A stretch of DNA of 64,000 nt from Comamonadaceae bacterium G21597-S1 (GCA_027214345.1 JAPWHR010000001.1:682001-746000), one strand, 5' to 3'. Positions 21,610 through 31,372 are shown, numbered from the stretch's first letter. Program-made: numbers and translations. Notes: generated from the sequence alone by a model not told the origin.

Positions 21610-22461
21610 TCACGTGGGCGCACCGCGCCATTGGCCCCCCGTGCAGCGCCAGTGGCCCGCCAGATCGTGCCGGGCGGCCAGGGCGTCGAAGCCGGCCGCC
21701 GCCAGCAAGGCCTGTACCGCCGGTCCCTGGTCGTGGCCGTGTTCAAGCAGCAGATGGCCGCCTGGCAGCAGAAATTCGGGGGCCCCGGCAACGATGTGCC
21801 GGATGTCGTCCAGGCCGTCGGCTCCCGCGGTGAGTGCGCTGATCGGCTCGTGCGCGAGCGCCGACAGATGCGGATCGGCTTCAGCCACGTAGGGCGGGTT
21901 GGAGACGATGCAGTCATACCGTGCCTGCACCGGGGCGAACCAGTGGCCCTGCAACAAGGTCACCGGCAATTGCAGTCGATCGGCATTGGCCGCCGCCACG
22001 GCGAGCGCCGCCGAACTGGCGTCCACCGCGTCGATGGTCCAGGATGGTCGCATGTGCTTGAGGGCGAGCGCGATCGCGCCGCTGCCCGTGCCCAGGTCCA
22101 GCAGCCGGCGCGCCGGTGCTGCGGCGTCCGGGTACAGCTCCAGCGTCCAGTCGACCAGGGTCTCGGTGTCCGGGCGCGGCACCAGCACGCGCGCATCGAC
22201 CATCAGGGGCAAGCCGTAGAACTCCTTGGCGCCGACGATATAGGCCAGCGGCTCGCCCGCCAGCCGGCGCACCACCAGCAGGCGGTAGCGTGCGAACACG
22301 TCGACCGGCAAGACGTCGGTATCGTGGGCGGGCAACCAGCTGCGCGAGGCATGCAGTGCCGCCGCTCCGACGCCCCGGGCCGAGAGCAGCAGCAGGTCGG
22401 TGTCGAGCTTGTCCAGGCCCGCTGCGCGGGCGCCCGCCAGGGCCTGGCCAACGGTGGTCAT
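21610..22461 (-). CDS. prmC: Peptide chain release factor N5-glutamine methyltransferase
   Basis: PrmC (HemK) methylates the glutamine of the GGQ motif in release factors; its substrate PrfA is encoded immediately upstream. The 283-residue protein has an N-terminal helical domain and a SAM-binding fold with DLGTGSGAIA at 122-131. The catalytic NPPY is at 188-191. I chose the ATG at 22461 (MTTVGQALAG); the frame extends to 22593 but overlaps the end of prfA. The hemA-prfA-prmC order matches E. coli. Confidence 0.96.
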   Translation of the reverse strand: MTTVGQALAGARAAGLDKLDTDLLLLSARGVGAAALHASRSWLPAHDTDVLPVDVFARYRLLVVRRLAGEPLAYIVGAKEFYGLPLMVDARVLVPRPDTETLVDWTLELYPDAAAPARRLLDLGTGSGAIALALKHMRPSWTIDAVDASSAALAVAAANADRLQLPVTLLQGHWFAPVQARYDCIVSNPPYVAEADPHLSALAHEPISALTAGADGLDDIRHIVAGAPEFLLPGGHLLLEHGHDQGPAVQALLAAAGFDALAARHDLAGHWRCTGGQWRGAPT

Positions 22462-22519
22462 CGGCTCACCAACGCGTTGCCGCGCACTGCGGGATTCGTC
22501 TTGGGAACGGCCCTGCGAC

Positions 22520-23620
22520 TCATGCCGTCGCGCCGAGTTCCAGGGCCGCGAGCTGTTCGGCCGCCTGGGCGGCCTGCAGCGCCTGGACGACATCGTCGAG
22601 GTCGCCCTCGATGATGTTGGTCAACTTGTACAGGGTCAGGTTGATGCGATGGTCGGTGAGCCGGCCCTGCGGGAAGTTGTAGGTGCGGATCCGGTCGCTG
22701 CGGTCGCCGCTGCCGATCAGGCTCTTGCGCTGTGCGGCGTCGCGGGCCGCGCGTTCGGCGCGGTCCTTCTCCTGGATGCGCGCGGACAACACCTGCAGCG
22801 CGCGTGCCTTGTTGCGGTGCTGGCTGCGGTCGTCCTGGCACTCGGCGACGATGCCGGTGGGCAGGTGGGTGATGCGCACCGCCGAATCGGTCTTGTTGAT
22901 GTGTTGCCCGCCCGCACCGCTGGCGCGGTAGGTGTCGATGCGAAGATCGGCCGGATTGATCTGTACCGCGACCGATTCGTCCGGCTCGGCCAGCACCGCC
23001 ACGGTGCAGGCGCTGGTGTGGATACGGCCCTGGGTCTCGGTTGCCGGCACACGCTGCACCCGGTGCCCGCCGGATTCGAACTTGAGCGCGCCATATGCAC
23101 CGTCGCCGACGATGCGCAGCACCACCTCCTTGTAGCCCCCGAGTTCCGACTCCGATTCGCTGATGATCTCGGTCTTCCAGCCGCGACGTTCGCAATAACG
23201 CACGTACATGCGCAGCAGGTCGCCAGCGAACAGCGCCGACTCGTCGCCGCCAGTGCCGGCGCGGATCTCGAGGAAGGCGTTGCGCGTGTCGTCCGGGTCC
23301 TTGGGCAGCAGCATGCGTTGCAGCTCGGTCTCCAGCTGCGCGAGCTCCGCCCCGGCGGAATCGACCTCCTCCTGGGCCATCGCCGCCATGTCGGCGTCCT
23401 GGCCGGAGCTCTCCAGCAGTTCCCGGCCGTGCTGGAGGTCGGACTCACGCTGGCGGTACCGCGCCCAGCGGCCCGCCACGGCACCGACCTCGGCGTGTTC
23501 GCGCGACAGGGACAGGAACTGGTCCATGTCCTGCATGATGTCCTCGCGCGAGAGCAGGAACTCCAGCTCGCCCAGGCGGTCCGCGTAACGGTCCAGTTGT
23601 TGTCGGAAAAAGGCTTTCAT
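22520..23620 (-). CDS. prfA: Peptide chain release factor 1
   Basis: RF1 recognises UAA and UAG stop codons and triggers peptide release. The 366-residue protein has the tripeptide anticodon PAT at 192-194, which marks RF1 rather than RF2, and the catalytic GGQ at 237-239 within [10 protein letters not shown]. The adjacent prmC product should methylate Gln239. It lies 123 bases downstream of hemA, with two hairpins in the gap. Confidence 0.98.
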   Translation of the reverse strand: MKAFFRQQLDRYADRLGELEFLLSREDIMQDMDQFLSLSREHAEVGAVAGRWARYRQRESDLQHGRELLESSGQDADMAAMAQEEVDSAGAELAQLETELQRMLLPKDPDDTRNAFLEIRAGTGGDESALFAGDLLRMYVRYCERRGWKTEIISESESELGGYKEVVLRIVGDGAYGALKFESGGHRVQRVPATETQGRIHTSACTVAVLAEPDESVAVQINPADLRIDTYRASGAGGQHINKTDSAVRITHLPTGIVAECQDDRSQHRNKARALQVLSARIQEKDRAERAARDAAQRKSLIGSGDRSDRIRTYNFPQGRLTDHRINLTLYKLTNIIEGDLDDVVQALQAAQAAEQLAALELGATA

Positions 23621-23642
23621 CGTCGTCGATCAGGTATGCCGA

Positions 23643-23659
23643 CCGGTGCATCGCACCGG
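23643..23659. other. Hairpin between hemA and prfA (proximal to prfA)
   Basis: CCGGTGC and GCACCGG form a perfect 7-base-pair stem with an ATC loop, just upstream of the prfA start on its strand. No T-run follows. It may tune prfA expression from the hemA transcript. Confidence 0.5.
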
Positions 23660-23703
23660 CGTTCGGCAGTGGTTCCGGGGCCCGGCACGTGGCCAGGGCG
23701 GGC

Positions 23704-23726
23704 GGCACCCGTCGGACACGGGTGCC
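23704..23726. other. Hairpin between hemA and prfA (proximal to hemA)
   Basis: GGCACCCGT and ACGGGTGCC form a perfect 9-base-pair stem with loop CGGAC, 17 bases beyond the hemA stop. There is no T-run, so it is more likely an mRNA stabiliser or attenuator than a full terminator. Confidence 0.55.
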
Positions 23727-23743
23727 ACGGACCGCGCGCGCAG

Positions 23744-25003
23744 CTAACGTTCCTTGCGCAGGAAGAAGTGCTGGACCGCCGAGCTGGCCTGGCGGCGCGC
23801 ATCGGCATCCGCGGTACGCAACTCCGCCATGGCGCCGTGCAGCATCTTCTGCGTCAGGCCGCGCGACAAGGCATCGAGTACGGCGTCGATGTTCTCGCCG
23901 CGGGCCAGCAGCTTGCGGGCGCGCGCGATCTCGAGTGCGCGCCATTCGTCGGCCTGGGCGTTGAGCTGCTGGATCAGCGGCACCGATCCTCGCTGGTCGA
24001 TCCAGTGCATGAAGCTCTGTACGCCCGCGTCGATGATGGCCTCGGCCTGCGCCACCGCGGCCTGCCGGTTGGCGCGTCCGGTCTGCACGACATGGGCCAG
24101 GTCGTCGACGGTGTACAGGTAGACGTCCTGCAGGTCCTTGACTTCGGGCTCGATGTCCTGCGGCACGGCCAGGTCGACCATGAACATGGGCCGGTGCCGC
24201 CGGCGCTTGAGCGCACGCTCCACGGCGCCCAGGCCGATGATCGGCAACGAGCTGGCCGTGCAGCTGATGACGGCGTCGAACTCGTGCAGCCGCTCGGGCA
24301 GGTCCGCCAACCGCATCACCGTTCCGTCGAGCTGGGCCGCCAGCTTCTCGCCGCGCTCCAGGGTGCGGTTGGCGACGGTCATGGACCTGGGCTGGCGCGC
24401 CGCGAAGTGGGTCGCACACAGCTCGATCATGTCGCCGGCGCCGACGAACAGCACCTTCACCTCGCCCAGGTCCTCGAACAACTGGGCAGCCAGGCGAACC
24501 GTCGCGGCCGCCATGCTGATGGAATGGGCGCCGATCTCGGTCGAGGTCCGGACCTCCTTGGCCACGGCGAACGAGCGCTGAAACATCTGGCTCAACGTTG
24601 CGCCCAGGGACCCGGCCTGCTGGGCGACCCGGACCGCCTCCTTGAGCTGGCCCAGGATCTGGGGTTCGCCCAGCACCATGGAGTCCAGGCCGCTGGCGAC
24701 GCGGAAGGCGTGGCGCGCGACCGGCCCGTTCTCCAGCAGGTAGCTGTGCGATCGCAGCACTGAACCGGAAACCCCGCCTGCGCGCGCCAGCCAGTCCAGC
24801 GCCGGCTCGAATTCGGGGCGGTCACCGGCGCAGTAGATCTCGGTCCGGTTGCAGGTGGATACGATGGCCGCCTCCGGCGGCCGGGGCAGCGACTGGCGCA
24901 AGGCATGCAAGGTCGGCTCGATCTGTTCGCCGGCGAACGCCAACCGACCGCGCAGATCCAGCGGCGCGGTGGTGTGGTTGATGCCTAGTGCCCAGACTGC
25001 CAT
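23744..25003 (-). CDS. hemA: Glutamyl-tRNA reductase
   Basis: HemA reduces glutamyl-tRNA to glutamate-1-semialdehyde, the committed step of C5-pathway haem synthesis. Its use in place of ALA synthase fits a beta- or gammaproteobacterium. The 419-residue protein has the catalytic Cys51 in STCNRTE, an NADPH-binding region with VGAGDMIEL, and a helical dimerisation domain. First gene of hemA-prfA-prmC. The GAGDMIEL segment is intact and the length is typical. Confidence 0.97.
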   Translation of the reverse strand: MAVWALGINHTTAPLDLRGRLAFAGEQIEPTLHALRQSLPRPPEAAIVSTCNRTEIYCAGDRPEFEPALDWLARAGGVSGSVLRSHSYLLENGPVARHAFRVASGLDSMVLGEPQILGQLKEAVRVAQQAGSLGATLSQMFQRSFAVAKEVRTSTEIGAHSISMAAATVRLAAQLFEDLGEVKVLFVGAGDMIELCATHFAARQPRSMTVANRTLERGEKLAAQLDGTVMRLADLPERLHEFDAVISCTASSLPIIGLGAVERALKRRRHRPMFMVDLAVPQDIEPEVKDLQDVYLYTVDDLAHVVQTGRANRQAAVAQAEAIIDAGVQSFMHWIDQRGSVPLIQQLNAQADEWRALEIARARKLLARGENIDAVLDALSRGLTQKMLHGAMAELRTADADARRQASSAVQHFFLRKER

Positions 25004-25021
25004 ACAAATGAATTTGCGCCG

Positions 25022-25027
25022 ATTATA
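25022..25027 (-). promoter_or_regulatory. Candidate -10 of hemA promoter
   Basis: TATAAT reads on the minus strand 18 bases upstream of the hemA start. No good -35 is found at 16-18 bases. The same AT-rich spot also gives TATAAA on the plus strand before the small membrane protein gene. Confidence 0.35.
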
Positions 25028-25041
25028 AAATTCGGGCCACC

Positions 25042-25320
25042 ATGGGTGTTTTCGGCCTGATCAATCACCTGTTCAACTTCCTGCTGCCGGCACTCGCGCT
25101 GGCCGTGCTGTTGCCATTGTGCATTCGCTGGACGGCCATGGGCCGCGGTGCCGCGCTCGGCCTGGTGTCGAACATGCTGGTGTTGACGGTGGTCAATGCC
25201 ACCGTGTTGCTGGCCGGCCTGGTGTGGTTCGAGCGCGATGGAAAGATGCTCACCTATCTGGCCATGGCGGTTGCCGGCGCGTCTGCCCAGTGGGTGTTGG
25301 TCAAGGCCTGGCGAGCCTGA
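25042..25320 (+). CDS. Small hypothetical inner-membrane protein
   Basis: The 92-residue product is mostly hydrophobic, with about three predicted membrane segments near residues 6-27, 38-62 and 68-86, separated by short charged loops (RWTAMGR, FERDGK). I do not recognise a functional domain. It is divergent from hemA with only 38 bases between the starts and convergent with the peptidase E gene. The arrangement suggests a conserved neighbour of hemA in this group, but that is inference. Confidence 0.7.
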   Translation: MGVFGLINHLFNFLLPALALAVLLPLCIRWTAMGRGAALGLVSNMLVLTVVNATVLLAGLVWFERDGKMLTYLAMAVAGASAQWVLVKAWRA

Positions 25321-25352
25321 ATTCCGGCGTCGGTGCCCCGGCTCCCGGGCCT

Positions 25353-26093
25353 TCATGCGCATGGCGGCGCGGCATCAGGCAGCGGGCCCTTCCCCAGCGC
25401 AACCGGATCGATCCCGGACCGGAACAGCCAGGTCGGATGCGGCCCGCACAGATGGTATTGCCCGTTGCGAACTTCGATCCAGTTGCCTTCGGGCAAGCCC
25501 AGCACCGTGGCCCGGGGGTGCAGCACCAGATATTCGGCAATGCGTTGCCGGCGGCTTTCGCCCTGATGGCCTGGCGGCAGGACGTCGTGGTAGTGGGCGT
25601 TGACCTGCAGCGGGAACAGATTGAGCGCGTCCAGGCCGCCCGGGTCGATGATGGGCATGTCGTTGGTGGTGGCGATCGACGGAGTCGCGACCACCGTGCC
25701 CGCACTCCAGCCGACGTAGGGCACGCCGTCTTGCACGGCGCGCCGGATCGGCGCGAGCCAGCCGCGCCGGCGCAGCTCGTGCAACAGCCGGAACGTGTTG
25801 CCGCCGCCGACGAGCAGCAGGTCGGCCTGGGCCATTGCGGTGGCGGGCGCGTCGCAGTGGTGCGCGTCACGGATGTCCAGCTGCAGCGAGGCCAGCGCCT
25901 CGCGCACGAGGTCACCGTAGTCGTCCCAGCCCATGGTGGTGCCGGCAAACGGGAAGAACAGGGCAGTCCTGCAGCCCCGGGCGATCTCGCTCCAGGCCGA
26001 ACGCGCATGCACCAGGTAGTTGCCGGACGTATCGCGGGAGTTGCTCAGCAACAGCATTCGCATCGCTGGTGCCGCGAATGGCGCGGTGTCCAT
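25353..26093 (-). CDS. pepE: Peptidase E (S51 family, alpha-aspartyl dipeptidase)
   Basis: PepE hydrolyses Asp-X dipeptides. The 246-residue protein has the nucleophile elbow VGWSAGT with Ser130, the upstream VGGGNTFRLL segment and the MPIIDPGGLDALNLFP and NAHYHD motifs typical of S51 enzymes. The start may instead be Met11 or Met13 (MRMLLLSNSRD), which aligns better with E. coli PepE (229 residues). It lies 9 bases downstream of ugpQ on the same strand and may be cotranscribed with the ugp operon. Confidence 0.92.
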   Translation of the reverse strand: MDTAPFAAPAMRMLLLSNSRDTSGNYLVHARSAWSEIARGCRTALFFPFAGTTMGWDDYGDLVREALASLQLDIRDAHHCDAPATAMAQADLLLVGGGNTFRLLHELRRRGWLAPIRRAVQDGVPYVGWSAGTVVATPSIATTNDMPIIDPGGLDALNLFPLQVNAHYHDVLPPGHQGESRRQRIAEYLVLHPRATVLGLPEGNWIEVRNGQYHLCGPHPTWLFRSGIDPVALGKGPLPDAAPPCA

Positions 26094-26102
26094 GGCCGGG
26101 AT

Positions 26103-26840
26103 TCAGGCGGGGGGGAACAGGTCGACCCGGTCGGTGATGATGCCGTCCGTGCCCAGGTCGAGCAGGCGCTGCGCCGCCCATTCGTCATTGACGGTGTAGC
26201 TCAGGCAGCGCAGCCCGGCCGCATGTGCCGCGGCCACGGTGGCGGAATCCCACAGGCCATGGTTGCAGACCACCGCCACGCAGCCCAGGTCTTTGGCGCA
26301 GACGAGCCAGTCCGCTCGCAAGTGATCCAGCAGCAGGCCGCGTGGCAGCTCCGGCGCGCTGGCCTGCGCTGCCTTCAGGGCGTCGACGGCGAACGAGGTC
26401 AACAGGGGCAGGGTGTTCGCCCCCGCCCACAAGCGCGCCGCCTGCCGCGCGACCACGGCACCGGTCTCGGTTTCCACACCCGGCGTCGGCTTGATCTCGA
26501 TGTTCAGGTGGTGGCCATTGGCCCGGCAGAAGCGGGCGATGTTGTCCAGCGTCGGCAAGGTCTCGCCTGCGAACTGGCGCGAATGCCATCCGCCGGCGTC
26601 CAGTTGCGAGAGTTCGAGCCAGTCGAGCGCGCCGCCGGTCCCGGAGCCGTTCGTCGTGCGGTTCAGCGTGGCGTCGTGCATCAGAAAGGGCACGCCGTCG
26701 CGGCTGAGCTTGACGTCGCATTCGAACATGCGGTACCCGTGACGGGCACCGAGCCGGAATGCCGCCAGCGTGTTTTCCGGGGCCAGCTTGCCGGCGCCCC
26801 GGTGCGCGATCCAGCGCGGGTACGGCCAGGACGTCGCCAT
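26103..26840 (-). CDS. ugpQ: Glycerophosphodiester phosphodiesterase UgpQ
   Basis: UgpQ hydrolyses glycerophosphodiesters to glycerol-3-phosphate and an alcohol in the cytoplasm. The 245-residue GDPD-fold protein has WIAHRGAGKLAPENT with the catalytic His13 and Arg14, the ECDVKLSRDG metal-site segment, HDATLNRTTNG and EIKPTPG. The ATG at 26840 overlaps the ugpC stop by one base (TGATG); the frame stays open upstream inside ugpC. It completes ugpBAECQ, the same order as in E. coli. Confidence 0.96.
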   Translation of the reverse strand: MATSWPYPRWIAHRGAGKLAPENTLAAFRLGARHGYRMFECDVKLSRDGVPFLMHDATLNRTTNGSGTGGALDWLELSQLDAGGWHSRQFAGETLPTLDNIARFCRANGHHLNIEIKPTPGVETETGAVVARQAARLWAGANTLPLLTSFAVDALKAAQASAPELPRGLLLDHLRADWLVCAKDLGCVAVVCNHGLWDSATVAAAHAAGLRCLSYTVNDEWAAQRLLDLGTDGIITDRVDLFPPA

Positions 26841-27856
26841 CAGATGCGTTTGCCGGTGGATGCGTCGAAGGTGTGCAGGCGGTCCGGGCGCGGCGTCACG
26901 TGGATGGTCGCGCCCAGCGCCGGCACCGGTTGGGATTCTTCCGTGCGCACGATGACCACTTCCTTGCCCGCACCGTGCGACCAGCGTCCGTAGACCAGGC
27001 GCTCGGCGCCCAGCATCTCGACCGCTTCGACCTGCAGAGCCCATCCGGTATCGGTCACGTCCAGGTGTTCCGGACGGATGCCGACGATGGTGCCCGGCTT
27101 GTGCTGCGGCGCGTCCCACAGCAGGTTCATCGGCGGTGAACCGATGAAGCTGGCGACGAAGGTGGTGGCCGGCCGGGTATAGACCTCTTCCGGCGTGCCG
27201 AACTGCTCCATCACACCGGCGTTCATGACCATCATGCGCTGGGCCAGCGTCATGGCCTCGACCTGGTCGTGGGTGACGAACAACGAGGTGATGCCCAGTT
27301 CGCGGTGCAGCTTCTGGATCTCGAGCCGGGTCTGGGCGCGCAGCTTCGCGTCCAGATTGCTCAGCGGCTCGTCGAACAGGAACACCTGGGGCTGGCGCAC
27401 GATGGCCCGGCCCATGGCCACGCGCTGGCGCTGCCCGCCGGAGAGCTCGCGCGGCTTGCGCTGCAGGTAGGGGCCGAGCTCGAGGATGCCGGCGGCCTTG
27501 TCGACCCGCGCACGGATCTCGTCGATCGGCACCTTGGCGATCTTCAGGCCGTAGGCCATGTTGTCGAACACGCTCATGTGCGGATACAGCGCGTAGTTCT
27601 GGAACACCATCGCGATGTCGCGTTCGGCTGGTTCGAGCTTGTTCACGACGCGTCCGCCGATCGAAATCTCGCCATCGCTGATGTCCTCCAGCCCGGCGAC
27701 CATGCGCAGCAGCGTGGACTTGCCGCAGCCCGACGGGCCGACGATGACGATGAATTCACCGTCGCCGATGTCCACGTTGACCCCGTGAATCACCTGGTTG
27801 GCGGTCTTGCCGTGTCCGTAGCGCTTGATGACGTTCTTGAGTTGTACTGATGCCAT
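26840..27856 (-). CDS. ugpC: sn-Glycerol-3-phosphate ABC transporter ATPase UgpC
   Basis: UgpC is the ATPase of the glycerol-3-phosphate/glycerophosphodiester importer. The 338-residue protein has Walker [10 protein letters not shown] at 40-48, Q-loop [13 protein letters not shown] signature LSGGQRQR near 138, Walker [13 protein letters not shown] and a C-terminal TOBE/MalK-like regulatory domain (GIRPEHLD). MalK-type ATPases can be interchangeable between CUT1 importers, but the operon context assigns it to Ugp. It follows ugpE by 21 bases. Confidence 0.96.
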   Translation of the reverse strand: MASVQLKNVIKRYGHGKTANQVIHGVNVDIGDGEFIVIVGPSGCGKSTLLRMVAGLEDISDGEISIGGRVVNKLEPAERDIAMVFQNYALYPHMSVFDNMAYGLKIAKVPIDEIRARVDKAAGILELGPYLQRKPRELSGGQRQRVAMGRAIVRQPQVFLFDEPLSNLDAKLRAQTRLEIQKLHRELGITSLFVTHDQVEAMTLAQRMMVMNAGVMEQFGTPEEVYTRPATTFVASFIGSPPMNLLWDAPQHKPGTIVGIRPEHLDVTDTGWALQVEAVEMLGAERLVYGRWSHGAGKEVVIVRTEESQPVPALGATIHVTPRPDRLHTFDASTGKRI

Positions 27857-27877
27857 GTCCGTGTCTGCCTAATGCGT

Positions 27878-28729
27878 CTATTTTTCCGCGTCGACCAAGC
27901 CCTTGATGAACCATTTCTGCATCAGCAGCACCACCAGCGCAGGCGGAATCATGGCCAGGATGGCCGTGGCCATCACGATGTTCCATTCGTTGGCCGCGTC
28001 GCCGCCGGAGATCATGCGTTTGATACCCATGACCACCGGGTACATGTCCTCGCTGGTGGTCACCAGCAGGGGCCACAGGTACTGGTTCCAGCCATAGATG
28101 AACTGGATCACGAACAGCGCCGCGATGCTGGTACTGGACAACGGGATCAGCACGTCCTTGAAGAAACGCAGCGGACCGGCGCCGTCGACACGTGCGGCCT
28201 CGACCAGTTCGTCGGGCACGGTCAGGAAGAACTGGCGGAACAGGAAGGTGGCGGTCGCCGAGGCGATCAACGGTACGGTCAGGCCGGCATAACTGTTGAG
28301 CATGCCCAGGTCGCTGACGACCTGGTAGGTCGGGCCGATGCGCACCTCCACCGGCAGCATCAGTGTGACGAAGATGGCCCAGAAGAAAAACATGCGTCCG
28401 GGAAACCGGAAATAGACGATGGCGAAGGCCGACAGCAGGGAGATGGCGATCTTGCCCACCGCGATCACCATCGCGGTGATGAAACTCACCACCATCATCC
28501 GGCCGACCGGTGCGGTGGACGCCGCGCCGTCGCTGGTGCCCTGGATGGCATGGGCGTAGTTCTCGAGCATGTGGCTGCCCGGCAGCATTGGCATCGGCAC
28601 CTGGACGATGTCCTGGGCGGTATGGGTGGACGCGACGAAGGTCACGTACAGCGGGAAGGCGACGATCAGCACCCCGAGCACCAGCACGAGGTGGGAGATG
28701 GCCGTGGTCAGGGGGCGGCGTTCGATCAT
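27878..28729 (-). CDS. ugpE: sn-Glycerol-3-phosphate ABC transporter permease UgpE
   Basis: A 283-residue inner-membrane permease of the CUT1 group with six predicted membrane segments and the EAA loop [20 protein letters not shown] near 191-212, which contacts UgpC. It begins [17 protein letters not shown]. It lies 16 bases after ugpA and 21 before ugpC. Confidence 0.96.
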   Translation of the reverse strand: MIERRPLTTAISHLVLVLGVLIVAFPLYVTFVASTHTAQDIVQVPMPMLPGSHMLENYAHAIQGTSDGAASTAPVGRMMVVSFITAMVIAVGKIAISLLSAFAIVYFRFPGRMFFFWAIFVTLMLPVEVRIGPTYQVVSDLGMLNSYAGLTVPLIASATATFLFRQFFLTVPDELVEAARVDGAGPLRFFKDVLIPLSSTSIAALFVIQFIYGWNQYLWPLLVTTSEDMYPVVMGIKRMISGGDAANEWNIVMATAILAMIPPALVVLLMQKWFIKGLVDAEK

Positions 28730-28745
28730 GGTGGTGGACGGCGCC

Positions 28746-29633
28746 TCAGTAGTTGACCTTGCGCTCGACGTAGCGGAACTGCACCACGGTGAGCACGATG
28801 ACGATGGCCATCAGCACCACCGACTGTGCCGCGGAGCCGCCCAGGTCCAGCGCCTTGAAGCCGTCGTAATACACCTTGTAGACCAGGATGGCTGTGTCCT
28901 TGCCGGGGCCGCCTTCGGTGACGGCATCGATGATGGCGAAGGTGTCGAAGAAGGCGTACACCACGTTGATCACCAGCAGGAAGAAGGTCACCGGTGACAG
29001 CAGGGGGAAGATGATGGTCCAGAAGCGCCGCCACGGGCCGGCGCCGTCGATGGCCGCGGCCTCGATCAGGCTTTTGGGGATGGACTGCAGCCCGGCCAGG
29101 AAGAACAGGAAGTTGTAGGAGATCTGCTTCCACACGGCGGCGATCACGATCAGCGTCATCGCCTGCCCGCTGTTGAGCAGGTGGTTCCATTCGATGCCGA
29201 GGCCGCGCAGCGCAAAACTGACGATGCCGATCGACGGCGCGAACATGAAAAGCCACAACACCCCGGCCACGGCGGGCGCGACCGCGTAGGGCCAGATCAG
29301 CAGCAACTTGTAGGTGGTGGCTCCGCGGATGATGCGGTCGGCGAACACGGCCAGCGTCAAGGCCAGCAGCAGGCCGAAGCCGGCCACCAGCACGGAGAAC
29401 AGAGCCGTGGTCTTGAACGAGGCCAGGTAGCTCTCGTCGTTCCACAGGCGTTCGAAGTTCTCGAGACCGACCCATTGCACCGACATGCCGAATGCGTCCT
29501 GGCGCTGCAGCGACTGCACCAGCGCCTGGCCGGCTGGCCAGAAAAAGAAGACCGCGATGACGATGACCTGTGGCGCCAGCAAGGCCCAGGGCAGCCACCA
29601 GCTCTTGAAGCGGACGCGCTTTTCAATCGTCAA
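28746..29633 (-). CDS. ugpA: sn-Glycerol-3-phosphate ABC transporter permease UgpA
   Basis: The second permease subunit, 295 residues, with six predicted membrane helices and the EAA loop [20 protein letters not shown] near 193-214. The N-terminus [22 protein letters not shown] is typical of UgpA. It is separated from ugpB by 191 bases with strong hairpins, unlike the tight spacing of the rest of the operon. Confidence 0.96.
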   Translation of the reverse strand: MTIEKRVRFKSWWLPWALLAPQVIVIAVFFFWPAGQALVQSLQRQDAFGMSVQWVGLENFERLWNDESYLASFKTTALFSVLVAGFGLLLALTLAVFADRIIRGATTYKLLLIWPYAVAPAVAGVLWLFMFAPSIGIVSFALRGLGIEWNHLLNSGQAMTLIVIAAVWKQISYNFLFFLAGLQSIPKSLIEAAAIDGAGPWRRFWTIIFPLLSPVTFFLLVINVVYAFFDTFAIIDAVTEGGPGKDTAILVYKVYYDGFKALDLGGSAAQSVVLMAIVIVLTVVQFRYVERKVNY

Positions 29634-29663
29634 GGGAAATGCTCACGGTGAGGGTTGGGTGCA

Positions 29664-29683
29664 CCCCGGCCCTGTGGCCGGGG
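29664..29683. other. Hairpin upstream of ugpA
   Basis: CCCCGGCC and GGCCGGGG form a perfect 8-base-pair stem with a CTGT loop in the ugpB-ugpA gap, 31 bases before the ugpA start. No T-run follows. Confidence 0.55.
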
Positions 29684-29703
29684 GACTGGAATATACCCGC
29701 AAA

Positions 29704-29723
29704 CGGACGACGGACGACGGACG
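29704..29723. repeat. Short tandem repeat of CGGACGA
   Basis: The 7-base unit CGGACGA is repeated nearly three times in the ugpB-ugpA gap. It is short and may be incidental. Confidence 0.5.
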
Positions 29724-29777
29724 CCCGGGCCCGGCCCGCGCGACCTGCGGTGCAAGGCCATGGCCTGGCGCCGCAGG

Positions 29778-29812
29778 CGTGCGGATGTCCGCGCGCACAC
29801 GGCATCCGCACG
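29778..29812. other. Inverted repeat just after ugpB
   Basis: CGTGCGGATG and CATCCGCACG form a perfect 10-base-pair stem with a 15-base loop, 12 bases beyond the ugpB stop. There is no T-run. Intercistronic palindromes after binding-protein genes often stabilise the upstream mRNA, which would keep UgpB in excess over the permeases; that role is inferred. Confidence 0.6.
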
Positions 29813-29824
29813 GGCTCATGCCGG

Positions 29825-31129
29825 TCAGCCCTTGTTGGCCTGCTGGAAGCGCTCGAGCTGCTCGTTGCCGCGCTTGACGGCTTCGTCCAGGGCTTCCTTG
29901 GCGGACTTCTTGCCGGCCCAGACCTGCTCGAGTTCCTCTTCCATGATGGCGCGGATCTGCACGAAGTTGCCCAGGCGGATGCCGCGCGACTTGTCGGTGG
30001 TCTTGCGGATCATCTGGTTCACGGCCGTGTCGGTGCCCGGGTTCTGCGAGTAGAAGCCGGACTTTTCGGTCAGCGCGAACGAGGCGTTGGTGATCGGCAG
30101 GTAGCCGGTGCGCTTGTGGCTCTCGGACTGGATCTCGGCGTTGGTCAGGTAGTTGAAGAACTGCGCCACGCCCTTGTAGTCGGCCTTGGGCTTGCCGGAC
30201 ATGACCCACAACGACGCGCCACCGATGACGGTGTTCTGCGGAGCGCCCGGGACATCGGGGTAATACGGCAGCGGTGCGATGCCGAATTCGAACTTGGCGT
30301 TCTTCTTGATGCTGGCATAGGTCGACGAGCTGGCCGTGGCCATCGCGCATTCACCCGAATAGAACGGCGCGTCGCCCTTGTTGCCGCGTCCGCGGTAGTG
30401 GAACAGGCCTTGCTTGGCCATGTTGGCCAGGTTCTCGATGTGGCGCACATGCAGCGGGCTGTTGAACGCCAGGCGCGACTTGGTGCCGCCAAAGCCGTTG
30501 TTCTCGGTCGCGAACAAGGTGTTGTGCCAGGTCGAGAAGCTCTCGAGCTGGGTCCAGGTCTGCCAGCTGGTCGTGAACGGGCAGGCAACGCCGGAGGCCT
30601 TGAGCTTGCCGGCGGCCAGCACCAGTTCAGGCCAGGTCTTGGGTGGGTTGTTCGGGTCCAGCCCGGCCTTCTTGAACAGGTCCTTGTTGTAGTTCAGCAC
30701 GGTCGTGGAGCTGTTGAACGGGAAGCTCAGCATCTGGCCGCTGGGAGCGGTGTAATAACCGACCACCGCCGGGATGTAGGCCTTGGGATCGAACTTGTAG
30801 CCACCATCGGTCAGCACCTGGCCGACCGGCACGATGGCGCCCTTGGCGGCCATCATGGTCGCGGTACCGACCTCGAACACCTGCAGGATGTGGGGTGCGT
30901 TGCCGGCCCGGAAGGCGGCAATCGAGGCCGTCATGGACTCGTCGTACGAGCCCTTGTAGGTCGGCACGACCTTGTAGTCTTTCTGGCTGTTGTTGAAGCC
31001 GTTGGCCAGGTCGACGACCCAGTCGTTCAGGCCGCCGGTCATCGAATGCCACCATTGGATCTCGGTCTGCGCCTGGGCGGACAGGGTGAAGGCTGCCGCG
31101 CAGGCAACCAGGGCGAGCTTGAATTTCAT
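29825..31129 (-). CDS. ugpB: sn-Glycerol-3-phosphate ABC transporter substrate-binding protein UgpB
   Basis: UgpB is the periplasmic receptor for glycerol-3-phosphate and glycerophosphodiesters. The 434-residue precursor has a signal peptide MKFKLALVACAAAFTLSAQA with cleavage expected after residue 20. The mature start QTEIQWWHSMTGGLNDWV and the segments VPTYKGSYDESMTA, PFNSSTTVLNYNKDLF and GGASLWVM match UgpB. The ATG at 31129 has a good GAGGA ribosome site. The open frame continues far upstream to 34075, antisense to the oxidoreductase gene, and that part is not coding. First gene of ugpBAECQ. Confidence 0.96.
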   Translation of the reverse strand: MKFKLALVACAAAFTLSAQAQTEIQWWHSMTGGLNDWVVDLANGFNNSQKDYKVVPTYKGSYDESMTASIAAFRAGNAPHILQVFEVGTATMMAAKGAIVPVGQVLTDGGYKFDPKAYIPAVVGYYTAPSGQMLSFPFNSSTTVLNYNKDLFKKAGLDPNNPPKTWPELVLAAGKLKASGVACPFTTSWQTWTQLESFSTWHNTLFATENNGFGGTKSRLAFNSPLHVRHIENLANMAKQGLFHYRGRGNKGDAPFYSGECAMATASSSTYASIKKNAKFEFGIAPLPYYPDVPGAPQNTVIGGASLWVMSGKPKADYKGVAQFFNYLTNAEIQSESHKRTGYLPITNASFALTEKSGFYSQNPGTDTAVNQMIRKTTDKSRGIRLGNFVQIRAIMEEELEQVWAGKKSAKEALDEAVKRGNEQLERFQQANKG

Positions 31130-31184
31130 GTTGAATCCTCGTGTTGAAAAGGGGCAGATGCTATCCGCGCTGCGTGAACCTGCG

Positions 31185-31202
31185 ATTACATATCGGTGAC
31201 AG
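31185..31202 (-). promoter_or_regulatory. Candidate Pho box upstream of ugpB
   Basis: On the ugpB strand CTGTCAC-CGAT-ATGTAAT matches the PhoB direct-repeat pattern (CTGTCAT, four AT-rich bases, CTGTCAT) at 6 of 7 and 5 of 7 positions in the two half sites. It ends 55 bases before the ugpB start. A possible -10 (GATAGCAT) lies about 19 bases downstream, slightly far unless a weak third repeat GGTTCAC is used. ugp operons are classical Pho-regulon members, so context supports it. Confidence 0.5.
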
Positions 31203-31372
31203 TGGGACGAATAGAGGGATTTCCATAGGTCCGACCCCATGACAAACAGAAAAATGCTGCACTGCGGTACCATCGACCGGTCTTGCCGTGCCACTGTGCG
31301 GCGGACCATGGGGCCGCGGGCAATCCGCGTGCGGCCCGCGCCCGCGCACGACACCTCCCACCCAAAAAATCG

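Noticed and set aside
29825-31129. A possible lipobox (LVAC at residues 7-10) in UgpB.
   Set aside because: The hydrophobic stretch before the cysteine is too short, and a normal AQA cleavage site follows at residue 20; UgpB is a soluble periplasmic protein in known systems.
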